From: Emmonsiellopsis sp. PD_33
Taxonomy: Eukaryota > Ascomycota > Eurotiomycetes > Onygenales > Ajellomycetaceae
NCBI GenBank assembly: GCA_032988165.1
Contig: JANTQF010000007.1
Span: 1 to 64,000 of the forward strand
Length of the DNA: 64,000 nt
Direction of reading: 5' to 3'
Shown in pieces: positions 1-11,989 of this stretch. Below the pieces are notes generated by a model. It saw only the letters and a list, made by a program, of their open reading frames with translations, did not search any database and was not told the origin of the DNA. A program made the position numbers and the translations under genes. Positions within the stretch are counted from its first letter, which is position 1. Every line of letters starts with the position of its first letter.

Positions 1-76
1 ACAAAAGAAAAGAAAAATAATTAAAAAAAAATGGACAAGCTAAAATCCCTCTTCCAGCCCTCCCCTTCTCCCTCCT

Positions 77-2165
77 TCAAAATAATATCCCACCCCACCC
101 CCCCAACCACCCCCCCCCCCCCTCCCCGCAACCGCATACAACCCCGCCTGCAAATGCGCCGCCAGAACCACCGGCATAACCGACCCATCCACCACCCTCA
201 CCCCCTCCGTTGCCATACACGCGCAAATCGCCCCCAACACATCCGCCCATCTCCCTCGGCATCATCGGGCAGCTACAGCCCGCATGCGCGAACGACGGGC
301 TGAGAGAGAGAGTGGTCCCCCCGCCGTCAGCACTGTGAGGACTTCTTCCTGGCTCGTGTTGTTGGCGCCGGGACTGACCTCGTGTGGGTGCCGGTGGGCG
401 AGGGTGGTGGTGTTGAAGTAGCGGCGGGTGAATTGGATGGAGGTGTAGAGGGCGGTGCGGTCGAAGGGGTTGGTGAGGGCGTTGTAGCTGGCACCGGGAC
501 CGGGGGCGGTTAGGTCCTTTTCTTATTTTTTTTTGGGGGGGGGGGGTGGGGGATGGGTGGGAACTTACGTGACGATGGGCTCTGCGTGGGGATGGGTGGT
601 GTTGAGATGCACCGTTCCACGACTTAGAGGCTTCTTCTTCGTCTCTGTACACTTCTGGCAAACTGGTGCCTGGCGCCTGGTTCTCTAGAATTGCGATTAG
701 AGAATCTACGTCGTCGGTGAGCATGGGTAGGGTGAGGAAGGCGATTGTGTTCGACTGTGCTTTGGTGTATGGTCCGGTCTTATGCTGCAGATATTCCCGG
801 AGCGCTTCCGCGGCGAAGGTCTCGTTGATGCTCATGATGTTTGGCTGCGGGTAGGTGTTTTCCATCTCCCAATTCAAGTAGGCTACCGGGTGGTCTTGGA
901 AATTACTCCCCACGCCTGGTAGGTCGAGTCTGGACTCGATACCGGCTGCTTCAACGACAGCCTCGGGCCCGATACCGCTCAACTGGAGGATCTGAGGCGT
1001 ATGAATCGCCCCCGCGGCCAAGATGACTTCCTCTCTGGCGCGGAACGTGACCTCCTTGTTGTCCGCTTGTCTGTCCAGCGCCCTCACGCCAGAGACCACC
1101 AGTCCCTGTCCCTCCCCCGGCTCAAATGTCAACCCAATCACTTGATGCTCATTGAGCATCTTCAGATTCTCTCGCTCCTTGGAACTATCGTAATACGCCG
1201 TCAACGACGACGACCTCGTCATCGTCTCCGGATCCAGCGCAGCAGGCGACCAGATCTGCCCAATCGACTTGCCGTCCGCATGCTCCTTGCGCTTCGGGAT
1301 GCCCATCTCCGTGAAGGCGGCCGACATGGTGTACGTGTCTGGAACCTGCCAGTGCGGGAAACTGACTTTTAGCGGACTGCTGCTGCCGCCGTACGTAGGT
1401 GTAATTATATGCGTCTTCGATCTCTGCCGGCGGGGGGGATGAAATCGGCGCTTTTCTTAAAATACGGCAACAGCCCCTCCCAGCCCCAGCCCGGATTGCC
1501 CAGCTGTTCCCAGGAATCGTAGTCGGCGGCCGAGCCGCGGTCGTATGTCATGCCTGTTGACCACTAGTGAGCAAAAACTGGGTTTCCCCGTGAAGATGTA
1601 CAAGCGGAATGGAAATGGGGATGGGAATGGGGTGAAAACGATTGTTTGAGCTTTTTACGAAATGATTAATGCACCATTGACGCTCGACCCGCCACCGGCA
1701 ATCGAGCCCGCTCGGATGGCATACTGCCGATTCTCGAGCCCCGGCTCGGGCGCGGAGGTGATGTTAAACATGGCGCCGGTGTTTAACGTCGTGGCCATGA
1801 GCGGCATTTGAGTCGTGTTGCTTCGGTCGATAATGCCGTGTTCTAACACGAGGACGGATACTGTTATGGTTTTTTTTGCCATGTCAGTCAGGCGGGTATA
1901 ATGCTTGATTTCGATGCTTGCGTGGAAAAAGATATTGCAGGCAAAAGATGAGCTCATCTTCTGAATCCTCGGATAGCCGATGCGCGGCGACCAGCCCTGT
2001 CAATCCACCGCCGACGATGATATAGTCGTATTCATTGTTTCCCTCTGATTTCTTCTCGTGCTTGATGGCCACTCGTTCGCTTTCGGGGACTGTAGGGGAC
2101 GAGGTTGCGAGTGGTGTGAAGGGCAGGCTGGCACAGGCCCATGTCCTTAGAATGGAGCTGACCAT
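77..2165 (-). pseudogene. GMC-family FAD oxidoreductase (aryl-alcohol/glucose oxidase-like), decayed
   Basis: The family uses FAD to oxidise alcohols and is often secreted. Reading from 2165, the N-terminus has a hydrophobic start and the FAD motif VGGGLTGL. The second FAD signature (GGGSSVNGA) lies near 1680 and DRGSAADYD near 1540. The GMC signature 2 region, with GAIHTPQILQLSGIG, lies near 990. The C-terminal parts MMPREMGG and EGVRVVDGSVMP lie near 260-170. These conserved pieces sit in different frames. Frame breaks occur at about 1430 (within a C7 run), about 1395 (between NYTY and YGGSSSP), about 315 (G6 run) and about 195 (between DLRVYG and EGVRVV). Extra sequence lacking a GT donor sits between EDSE and VSVLVLE (about 1870-1960). 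The end dissolves into Gly-rich low complexity. A normal intron is plausible at about 515-560. Homology is secure; inactivity is an inference, and two of the breaks are at homopolymers that could be sequencing errors. Confidence 0.75.
110..122. repeat. C13 homopolymer
   Basis: A run of 13 C lies in a C-rich stretch (about 60-125) that overlaps the degenerate 3' end of the GMC oxidoreductase. Such runs slip in replication and in sequencing. Confidence 0.9.
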
Positions 2166-3801
2166 ATTTGAAGCATCGAACTATATATAACCCGAGAATG
2201 AGAAATAGTGACTGGGTTCAGAACGAAGAAGAAAATAAAAAAGAAAGAAAGAAAGAACAGAAGAAAGGCAGAGAGAAGAGTCAAAAACAAAATACAACCC
2301 CTCCCTCCCTCTCAAGCCAGACTCCAACAATGCTTGCTTGCCCGCTGTGGAACTGCATATTTATCGACTGGAACCAAGATCTCAACACAAAAAGGCAAAT
2401 CAAGCACAGCAGAAATACCCCCAATGAACAACAGGCATTTTTTCCAGGACCATGTCTAATGACCAAGACATGCACTGCTGCTGGGCTGTTCCCTGATGAA
2501 TTTCAATTCATATGGGAAAAAGATAGAGAAGCATCTTCTCCTCCTTCTCTCTTCTCTTTTTGTATGATGAATAACTATTCTTCCATCTTTCCAGGAGGAG
2601 AATGGATGCTCAGGTCAAATTACTTGATTCCAGGTTTCCAATAGAATAGACATGCTGCATACTGATGGAAGGGGAAACTTCCAGTCACTTCTCATCTTTG
2701 GGCTGATGCAGGATAGCCAGCCCTACAGGCATATTACAGGATGAGCATTGGGTGTCTCTGTGTGAGATTGGGTAGTGGGACCATTTCTTTAGCAAACACA
2801 CTAGAATCAAGCCCCACCGGATGATCATGCCAGACGGCTGGGGGGTCGTTGAGCATGTCCGTGGTGATTTTTTCCCCAATGCGAAGTGAGGAAGGATATC
2901 ATATCTCCATGGGTTCTCCTGTCCGTTTGAGAAGAAGAGAACATATGATATTTCTGCTGTGTTAAACATGCACAGTTGATGGAAACCATGTTTCCCTTCC
3001 TAACTCTTTTCTAATTAGTTAATTGATAACATGGTTCTAGATAAAGGAGAGGAGAGGACATGGCATCCGTCCATCCCTGCCCACCACCGAGGTTTCATTT
3101 AACTAGTTACTGGAGCCGATGCTGGCCTTGCTCGCTGCGCTAATAAGAAGTAAGTTCACGGCGCGGCTCCGGGGAGGTATTATGTTGCGAATCAATTTGA
3201 GTTTGAATTAGTTCCTGGTGAATAGACAAGGTTATGTATGTGCTCCGCTGAATCAGCTTCAAATTAATAAAAAAAAATAGATCAGTGGGGTTGGGATATC
3301 TCCCGATTTTTCACGGGGGAACGAGCATGGGTGCTTGGATGGTTAGGGATGTTTATAAGCTGGGGTTTTTTTTAACTCTGTTTATTAAAGAAAAGACCGT
3401 TGGGTGGAGTTGGATATCATGGAAGAGAGAGAGCAATTGGATTGATGCCGTCGATGCGGCTGAGACTGAATTTAAACGCGCCTGTCGCGCGGCAATCTTG
3501 CGCGTCTGTTGTGCGCCCAGTTATTAGAAACCCCCTTTCACGCCCGACTCTTGTGAGTTTTTCAACCTTTAAATCGTTGATTTAAACCAGGCTTCCGATA
3601 TGGCAAAACTCGGAGTCTACAATAACATAGTACCCTCCAGGGGAATATATATCCAGCTTTATGTCGCTTCTTCATCGTCACATCATATGAAGAGTCAAAA
3701 ATCCCCTGACCAAAAGGGAAAAAAACAAGGAGAAACACACCACCCAACATAAAAATAACCCAAATATACTCATCCATCCAATCTACTCATCCATCCCCAA
3801 T
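2166..3801. other. Intergenic, no gene seen
   Basis: This lies between the 5' end of the GMC relic and the 3' end of the dehydrogenase, both on the minus strand. It contains a purine-rich AAAG-repeat stretch (about 2227-2275) just upstream of the GMC start. Open frames here are short, overlap on both strands and show no recognisable domain. Confidence 0.6.
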
Positions 3802-5060
3802 CTACAGCTTCTTCTGCCTGGGTCTGCCCTTCATCCCGCTCCGTGTGCTGCCGCCATCAAGCTCAATGACGTTACCAGTCATATGGGCGGAGGCATAACT
3901 GCACAGGAACAGAATCAGGCCCGCAAAGTCTTCGGGTTTGCCGAGGCGGCCGGTTGGTTGGCCTTGGAGGAGGGTGTCGGCGAATTTTTCAATGCCGAAG
4001 TTGGACATGCGGGAGGGGAAGACGCCGCTATATATGGGAGAAAGGAAGGGAGAAGGGGTGGTTAGTGCCCGGTAACTGTGTGCGTGTGCGTGTGTTGGTA
4101 GGGGCCGAGGATTGAACTTACGGGCAGACACAGTTCACCATGACGTTTTGGGGGGCGAGCTTTGACGATAGTTGTCTGGAGAGGTGGATAACGGCAGCTT
4201 TTGAGGGGCCGTCTGTACCGGGTCGTTAGTAATGGGGAGGTAAAGCAGATACTGGGTGTAGAAAATAATCAAGGGGAGCTATATCAGGAGACGTACAGCT
4301 GAAGGTTCCACTGCCAGGAGCGGCCAATCCACCCTGGTCACTCGATGTGGGGTCGAGGGTTGAGATTCCAGCCATCGAGGCGATGTTAATTATGCGGGAT
4401 GGCATGTCGGCGTTGGCGCCAACCTTGAGAAGGGATGTGAGGCTGTATGGAATATCCTGGATTAATTATCATATCAAGGGGTCGGATGGTCTTGATGTAT
4501 GCTCGGAGGCCAGTAGCTCACCCAACAGTTACTTTGGTCTGTTAGTAAAGTGACGTCTCTAGATTGTTTGCAAGATACGTATGGAACACTCACAGTAGAA
4601 TATCGACTTGACATTTAACGCCAAAATCTTATCCCAGCCAGATTCTGGGAAGTCATCATATGGCGCACCCCTATATCCCAATCCATTAAAATCAGCCATC
4701 CACGCCCAAACAAACACACCCCTCTCCGTACGCAACTCACCAAGTAACCCCCGTGTTATTCACCAAGACCGTCAATCTATCCGTCCGCTTCTTCACCTCT
4801 GCCGCGAGATAGTCGCATCCCGCCTTATCCTTCAAGTCGGCGACAATGTACTCGCACTTGCCGGGGCCGAGCTTGTTGAGGCGATCGGTGCATTTCTTCA
4901 GCTCGACCTCTTTGCGGCTGGCAATGATGACTCGGGCACCGTTCTGAACAAGGCCCTGTGCGGCCATTTCGCCCAGCCCGGAGGCCCCGCCGGTGACCAG
5001 GGCGACATGGTTGTTGAAGCTGAAGAGGTTGGAGACGCGGAGGTCGGCTTGGGAGGTCAT
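3802..5060 (-). CDS. Short-chain dehydrogenase/reductase (RhlG/FabG-like), six exons
   Basis: This is an NAD(P)H-dependent SDR that should oxidise or reduce a hydroxyl/keto group; the substrate is unknown. Exons on the minus strand are 5060-4741, 4670-4594, 4531-4522, 4442-4297, 4212-4122 and 4027-3802, which gives 289 residues. Residues 23-30 hold the classical cofactor motif TGGASGLG. NNTG follows at about 102-105. The catalytic residues are Ser158 (in INIASMAG), Tyr185 and Lys189 (YGPSK). The Ser-Tyr spacing of 27 is longer than the usual 13 or so, as a small insertion. The C-terminal MTGNVIELDGG strand is typical of the FabG/RhlG group. The Tyr codon is split by an intron. The third exon is only 10 nt; including it restores FYLTVGLTSLL across the junction. 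It lies next to the decayed GMC oxidoreductase on the same strand, so the two may once have worked together. Confidence 0.9.
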
Positions 5061-7069
5061 TGTGGATGGGCGTGGCGTGTTTGCGGGGAGGAATTGGCTG
5101 AAGGAAGGACGATGGGAGATATGAATAGAATGGACTGAGTTGAGATCCGGTATTTGTATTTGTATCCTCGTCTCTCAACTCTCAAACATCCATGACTTTC
5201 GGCTCAGCAGTCAGTCCCGCCCACTGCGCTGGCTGGACCTCGGCATTTTCGAGCGGGCGGCGGCAAAGCCATAGCCGAGCGCTTAGATAAGTCGTGACTA
5301 CATAGCGCGTTTCATCCAAACGACATCGACAACTGTCGGTGTCGATTGCCGGCTACTCGCTACGAGCAGAGGGAGATGCACCTGAGACGTGGCACGACTG
5401 GTCTTGAGGTTCACAGCACGATGGCTGGATTTTTCTACTTCGCCTTCCTGCCGTTTGTTAACTACTGGTGAATGCTCTACGATGCGTTCTGTCTTCATGA
5501 GCCTTGCGGACGCGACGTGTTTTGATAGGAGCTCCTAGATTGAAGGACGATAGTTGCTGCTTGGATGCTATTTACAATAGCTGATTTTGCCTCTAGTGGT
5601 GCTGTCGACCGAGATATCAGCTTGCCAGATTTGTCACCAGGCCACATTGAAGGCAGATGGTATCACTAAGACAAGCCTCCACTCGCACGATTGTACACAT
5701 AACCAAGTGATTGCAGACAGCTGGGGAACAATAATTAATTGCAAAGAATTTGCTAGTTGGACTTGCCATCGCCCCTAGAATGCACGACAATCACCGTCGC
5801 TAGCCCTGCTCGGGGACTCCTCTCCCCTCAGTCGATTACATTGCGCACTTGCCGTCCTTCACCTGCACGTCGTCCGCTTCGTCTCTATCAACATATACCC
5901 GCAGCCAAACTGCAGCGCTACGCCGGACTCGGTTTCATTGGTCTCGGTCAATTGGAGATTTCTAGATACTCGAAGAGGCCCCGGTTCAACACATCCACGA
6001 AACCGGGATGAGGGGAAGCATACTGGGTTCAGCAGCTGTTAAATGGGGTACGCTCCATATCTACCTAGCCACTGTTGACCACTTGCTATCTGGAACTCCG
6101 CTGTGAATTTTAGAGACGGCTAAGGGGATAACAATGTGTATTTGACAGCTGTTACTTGAATAAAGGGGAGATTTATACTAGTTAAGAGGGAAAAGAGACG
6201 ACGAGACAGAGGAGTGTTATTTGCTGCCGAATAATAGCTACTTCGTTAACCGTCTTTTGAGCAAACGGAATAGCAGAGAAGCCGAGAGCAAGGTTCAGCA
6301 AATGAGACGAAGAGTGGGAGGTGATGTACCTGCTATATTGGATGGTTCTCTGACACTTCCTTGACACCCCTCTATACAGCGGGCGTTTTCTGCTCTGTGG
6401 TATGGATTGGGTTGGAAGAGTGTGGTATTATGGAGGTATTCACACCCTGTACGCTATTTGTAGAGCTTCGGTAATTGTATGCTGGAGGACCACGGAATAC
6501 TGGGTTAATTAATTGTTAAAAGAGGGAGGGATGGAAGTGAGTTCATAAGTATTCTCCTAATTTTGGTTCCTGGTGTTTTGGGGGTATGGATGCGTGAGGG
6601 GATAGGGGGATGAGGAGAAGAAGAACATGTGATGAAGGGGCTTGCCAGCCATAAGTTTGTCAACTGAGAAAGCCAGTAAAAGTTAACGCCTTCCTCTAGA
6701 TACGATGATGAAGTTAACTCCTAGTTATATAGTGTGCTGGACAAAAATACATCCTTCTCCTACCCGATCCCTTTCCTTCTTCCCAGCCCCTAATATAGGA
6801 TTTAAAAGCCGCCTGAAAAAAGGAACAAGGAAAGAGAAAGGAGAATGACAAAAAGAGAAAAACACCATAATACCATACCATGCCAATCAATAACGTCATT
6901 ACAATGCAAGATCAGGTTTGATCCAAAAAAGGGGGAAATATCGCAAGCGATGCAAAAAGGGAACAATCGAAGAACTGGAGTTTCCGTAGGTAGCTGCCCC
7001 CTGACATACCTGACGCCATGCCGTTCAAACCCCAATGGCTGTATACTTTATAAAGCCATCTCCCACATT
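5061..7069. other. Intergenic, no gene seen
   Basis: This 2-kb stretch holds the promoter of the dehydrogenase at its left end and the 3' flank of the pathogen-related gene at its right. Open frames are short and unrelated to known families. The words gcatactgggtt (about 6017) and gaatactgggtt (about 6494) resemble each other but make no clear repeat unit. Confidence 0.55.
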
Positions 7070-8063
7070 TTATCCAACCCGTTTCCCGTTAATTTCAACC
7101 TCAGTAAACGCCTGGCTCAACCCCTGGATAGGATCTACAGAGCGGCTTGAGGTCTGATTTCCCATTATCGGACACGCCTGCATGAAGTCTGCCGACGGGT
7201 CAAGTGCTGCCCTTAGCTCATCAGGTTTGACCATTATGGCGGTTCCATCGGGATCGATTTGCTTGAAGAGTTCGTTCGAGTTGAACCAGGTCTTGAGTTT
7301 TGTGATTTGCATCTTGCTATTGAGATGGGCGATGGTGATTCCTTGTATATCGATCATGCCGCCGTGGGCTTTGGCGGTTACTTTTTCTCCTACGCTGTTC
7401 GAGGAATGTAATATTAGGGGCTGTTTCTAATGAGTATCTATGTGGTATAGTACTTACTCATTCCAGCCGACGTAATCGTTCTTCATCTCGCCATAATGTC
7501 TCCATTTCAGGGTGACCACTGGGGGCCCACTGTATACCTCAACAACCTCAAAGGCGAAAGTCGGCATCATGCGTTTGAAAGTTTTGTGACTCGAGGCAAA
7601 GTCGGAGTTCTTTGAATCGTAGTATTTGCAGGGTGTGATTATGGCATTATAGGTCCCGACTTTGAGCATATGCTCTGCATTGCTTGGTTCCAAGCCGTTG
7701 ATGGCAAATGTGTAATTCGTCGTGTCGATTGTCCGCCAGTCTGCAAGTTGGGTCTTAAACGAAGCCTCGATTTCCCAGTTCTTGATTAGGTTCTCGACAA
7801 GCTCTGGTAGGGAACCAGCGGGGTGGTTATAATGTTTTGCTATTCATACGTGTTAGTTTGATAATTCTTTCGTCGCAATATTTGAATTTGAGGAACATGA
7901 TAGTCTCACTCTCTGCGAAGAATTTGCGAGTTTTGGAGTAGTCTGGTGGTCGGTTGTATCTCCATTGTGCTTCCGAGTCCTTGAGAGTCGCATCGGGGTC
8001 TAACATGTAATCCGGTATGTCCACCCCCTTCAGGCTGTCTAGGTTTAATAGCGGTTCTTGCAT
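7070..8063 (-). CDS. Pathogen-related protein, NTF2/SnoaL-like fold
   Basis: The exons 8063-7910, 7839-7458 and 7394-7070 give 286 residues. The start is chosen at MQEP; an in-frame ATG at 8102 would add 13 residues. The sequence matches the fungal and plant family annotated pathogen-related protein. Diagnostic stretches are IPDYMLDPDATLKD, WRYNRPPDYSKTR, SLPELVENLIKNWEIEASFK, AEHMLKVGTYNAI, SSHKTFKRMMPTFA and VTAKAHGGMIDIQG. The family is predicted to have an NTF2/SnoaL-like cone fold, and the enzymatic role is unknown. Introns are short with good GT..AG ends. No signal peptide is visible, so a cytosolic protein is likely. There is no obvious partner gene nearby: the flanks are about 2 kb and 2.4 kb of non-coding sequence. 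Confidence 0.88.
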
Positions 8064-10538
8064 TGTTGAGGTTGTGTGATGTAAAACAACGCGGGAGGGC
8101 AAAGTTGTAGGGATTTCTCTGCGCCGAATGCCCTCATGGGGACGAGTCCATCCTTATACTCGCAGGGGATGCTTTTTTTGATTGATGTGCACAGGGTAGT
8201 TATAAGTCCCCATGGATGTTTCAGGCGGGGGACGGAGGCATCCCCATCCCCACCCTGTCCTAAATTATCTATTCCATCCCGATGGTGCAAATCCCGAAAG
8301 ACGTCTGATTCGCGCTGCCAGAACTGGGGAGCTGGTCGGTGCGGAGCTCAATTAGAGACCTGCTGCATCAGAGCCGATGGCTTGGTTATCGCGGGAGGTC
8401 TAGACAACTCCGGTGTTTTCAACGTCGCCCGTGTTAGTGGGGCCTGCCGCCCTCCTGGAGTGATAGTGGAATCGCGGATATTAGCTATGATAATGTGGAC
8501 CGCCTGGTGGTCTGGGTGAAACACGCCAGAGCTTGTTCCAGTTTCAAGCGAGGGATGTTCCTTGGATATGCCAACGGCGACGGCTTTGGTTGAACCCTGA
8601 AAAAGGGTTGACCGAACCTTAATTTTGCCAAAGGGTTCCGGCTGTTTGTTGCTCATGGGCCATGGACGAGCAGCATCACAGCTTTTGCAACAAGTCACCA
8701 CATTGAACTGACTACGGATAGGCCGTTTTCCTTCAAGAACCCTGGCCCGTTCTGCAGCTCTCTGGGCCTTCGATGTTCATCAATGGCACAGTTAAATTGT
8801 TCCCTTGGCAGGGGCATATCATTCCATTTACTCCCCGACAACGGTTCTTGAAATTGCGCTGACCGACGGCCTGTGGACTCTCGTCGTGTCTCGAGCCACT
8901 CTCTGATCTTGCCATTGTTTTGTTGTGATCCCTGCCAGACCCTGACAGACGATGAAGGGGACCCCTCTCAACTGGGCAAATGAATGAGGTACCGGAAGAG
9001 CTGGGAGGCTTGCCGCTTAATAAAAGATTGCCGGATCCGCGTTTGCTCGGCTCTACTGGAATCGAGAGCATCGAGGTATTTTTATCCAGGGCAAACCCCA
9101 CGCCGACGAAAACGCGTTTTGCTTCACTAAAACTGCTCGCGATTCCGATGGGAGAGAAGCTAGACGGTTGGTTACATAGTTAATCCGTTCCGAGGCGCTC
9201 TTGGTTTTTCTATCACAGTTTTCTTCGCAAGATTCCAAAACAAATCATTTATCTTGCCTAAAAAGGTCGAATCCTCTGCTGATATCGCCTACGAGTGAGG
9301 ATTCGCAGTGGACGGATTAGTCGAATCTATTTTGCTTGATTTTGGGCTTCGGGCGTCTGAGGCGCTTCCAGTGATGTTCCTATTCGAGTGGGGGATTTCC
9401 CCCTCTCCTGAATGTAAAGAAGGCATTGCACTTCGCTATTCTCTAGCGGCTGACATCCGCTTTCTGCTCGTCTTGTATATAATTCCTCTCAGCTCCTCTC
9501 GAGGCTTCGCGGCTGACAGGTTGTTGGGTTAACGAATGATTCTGACGTCAAGCAATATAGACTTGATGGTATGTCGCCATGAGATTTGCTGTTGATAAGT
9601 ATAAACACAAAAGCCTAGGGTGAGCACACAGGATGAAGTTGCTGAAGTACTTTCAGGATGACCACCAAGGAGCCCCCGGCACATCTCAAAGGCACCACGA
9701 TTCATCATTGAGAATCCAAACTTGTATTGAATGCCGAATTCACCACATCCCCAGGACACGCCTCCTGAGCACTGACGACGCGTCGACGCTTGGTACGCCT
9801 GCCCTAAGTCGGAGATGGAGGACTGAAGGTCGAGGGGGATCAGCAGCCCGTCTTGTGGAATTTCCGCGGATGAAGCGGCCTAGGTAAGCCATAGTTGATA
9901 GCAGTCCGGCCGGTATTAGGAATATAGAGTACTTGGACATGATGACGCGGAGATAGTAACCTTGGAAGCTCTCCCCAACTCATCCTCTGGCGCTACCGGG
10001 CTTCTCTAGCTGCTCCCGGGCACGTCATATCCCATTTGGCGGTTGTAATCGCTGGTATCTCCCCATCCACATGTGCCACGCGAGTTACACGTTTGGCGGG
10101 TGAAAGCTTGACGATGACCTGATTGTCAAGCGTTGAATGAGGTTGTGCAATGTTTTGATGGTTGGAAGCCAATATGTTATTGGGCCACTGCCGAAGCGCG
10201 CTATGCCGGAATAGGCAGTTCTACTCGCACCCGTAGCCGAGATCGGCATCTCGACCATATCAACCGTCTTCGGGCCGAATCTTGCCCTGCTTCAAGCAAC
10301 ATCTGGAGAAATTGGTGGGAGAAAGAAGGAATCTAGACGAAAGGGGGGCGACATATGGCTCTGTCAATGGGCCACATAACTTATATGACTGCACCATGCC
10401 TGCGTCAGTGATAAATATTCATGAAGTGAATGCTCATCGTTCCACTTGAACTTAGCATTCGAAATCCTAACCTTTATCCCGGTTTGGTGGCAACTGGTCT
10501 ACAACGATTGACTTTCGATTTTTCTCCCTGCTTCCATC
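8064..10538. other. Intergenic, no gene seen
   Basis: This is 2.5 kb between the divergently arranged pathogen-related gene and the aminotransferase. Minus-strand open frames of 117 and 122 codons (8348-8701, 8733-9101) have no recognisable motif and no supporting splice structure. The right end should hold the aminotransferase promoter. Confidence 0.55.
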
Positions 10539-11873
10539 ATGCAGTCCTCCGCGATCTTCCATAGATCACTCGAGAAGTCGTACCCCACGGCTGTCAAAGG
10601 AGAAGGCGTCTACCTAATCACAGACAAAGGACAAAGGATTCTTGATGGCTGCTGCGGCGCAGCGGTGTCAAGTGTCGGGCACGGCAATCAAGAGGTGATT
10701 GAAGCCGTGGTGGAGCAAGCACATAATATCGCCTTCGCACACAGTTCCTTTTTCACATCCGACCCAGCGGAACAACTAGCGAAAACCATCATCGAGAGAA
10801 GCGACAATGCTTTCTCAAAAGTCACCTTTCTATGCTCCGGTTCCGAAGCCGTTGAATCTGCCTTGAAAATTGCCCGACAATACCACATCTACAACGGTGA
10901 ACCGGAGCGAATCCACTTCATCGGCAGAAACTCCTCATACCACGGAAACACACTAGGCGCCGTGGCACTTGGAAACAATACCGCAAGAAGAGAGCCATTC
11001 GAACCAATCCTTAGCGACGTTTTCAAACACGTTAGTCGCTGCTTCTACGACGCTGATGGCGCAGGGCTTTCAGAGCGCGAGTACGAAGACCACCTCATTG
11101 CCGAATGGGAGGACGAAATAAACGCCTTGGGCCCCAAAACCGTCGCGGCAGTCGTCGTTGAGCCGGTGGGCGGTGCAACCCTCGGCGCTGTGCCCGCTAC
11201 CTCAACATATCTTCCCCGCTTAAAAGAGCTATGCGAGCGCCACGGGATCCTTGTCATTTTCGACGAGGTTATGTGTGGAATGGGCCGTGTTGGGACCTAC
11301 CATGCCTGGCAGAGCCTGGGAGGCGCGGTCCCAGACCTCCAATCCATTGGAAAGGGATTGGGCGCCGGATACCAACCATTATCAGCTGTGCTGATCGGGA
11401 AGAAGGTCTACGACATGTTTGAGGAACATTCAAAGGGTGCGAGTAAATTTGTCAGCGGGCATACGTTCCAGGGCCATTCGATGGCATGCGCTGGTGCTCT
11501 TGCTGTCCACCGGATTTTGAAACGGGATGGCTTGATTCCACAAGTGAAGGAGAGGGGGATACTGCTTGCGTTCCTTTTGCGAGAGGGGTTGTCACCTTTC
11601 ATTGCTGGTCATGGAGCTAGCCTACGGGGACTCGGCCTTTTCAGGGCAGTGGATTTTGGGCGGTTGGGTGAGTCTGTCGGTGGCCCTCTTGCGGCAGAGG
11701 TTGCGGAAGAGTCTTTTAAAAAAGGGGCTGCTGTGTATTTGTGTTCGACGGCAGTTGATGCGGTTTTATTTGCGCCTCCGTTTATCATTTCGGAGGACGA
11801 GGTTTCGATACTTGCGCGGACCTTTTTAAAGGCGTTCAAAACTGTGCTTGAGAGACGGAAGGCTGCTAAATAG
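10539..11873 (+). CDS. Class III PLP-dependent aminotransferase
   Basis: A single uninterrupted frame of 444 codons. The N-terminus carries the class III substrate-side motif DGCCGAAVSSVGHGN. PLP phosphate binding is in CSGSEAVESALKIAR. The conserved SYHG lies near residue 135. The cofactor-contacting Asp is in VIFDEVMCGMGRVG, and the PLP lysine is Lys272 in SIGKGLGAGYQPL. Length and motif order match 4-aminobutyrate/ornithine/adenosylmethionine-type aminotransferases; the donor and acceptor cannot be told. No PTS1 or mitochondrial presequence is evident. The gene converges on a Zn2Cys6 regulator whose stop lies 116 bp past this stop, a common arrangement in small fungal catabolic or secondary-metabolite loci. 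The absence of introns contrasts with most neighbours. Confidence 0.93.
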   Translation: MQSSAIFHRSLEKSYPTAVKGEGVYLITDKGQRILDGCCGAAVSSVGHGNQEVIEAVVEQAHNIAFAHSSFFTSDPAEQLAKTIIERSDNAFSKVTFLCSGSEAVESALKIARQYHIYNGEPERIHFIGRNSSYHGNTLGAVALGNNTARREPFEPILSDVFKHVSRCFYDADGAGLSEREYEDHLIAEWEDEINALGPKTVAAVVVEPVGGATLGAVPATSTYLPRLKELCERHGILVIFDEVMCGMGRVGTYHAWQSLGGAVPDLQSIGKGLGAGYQPLSAVLIGKKVYDMFEEHSKGASKFVSGHTFQGHSMACAGALAVHRILKRDGLIPQVKERGILLAFLLREGLSPFIAGHGASLRGLGLFRAVDFGRLGESVGGPLAAEVAEESFKKGAAVYLCSTAVDAVLFAPPFIISEDEVSILARTFLKAFKTVLERRKAAK

Positions 11874-11989
11874 ATAGATAGAATATTATACTTTTTTCTT
11901 TACGGGAGTCGGGTACGCTTTTTGTCTAGGGATTTGGAATGAAATGGCATGCCATTCAAGGGTTGGGATATATGTGACTCCATGCCATC

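Noticed and set aside
8348..9101. Two minus-strand frames of 117 and 122 codons
   Set aside because: No recognisable motifs, no splice signals linking them and no conserved residues that I can identify.
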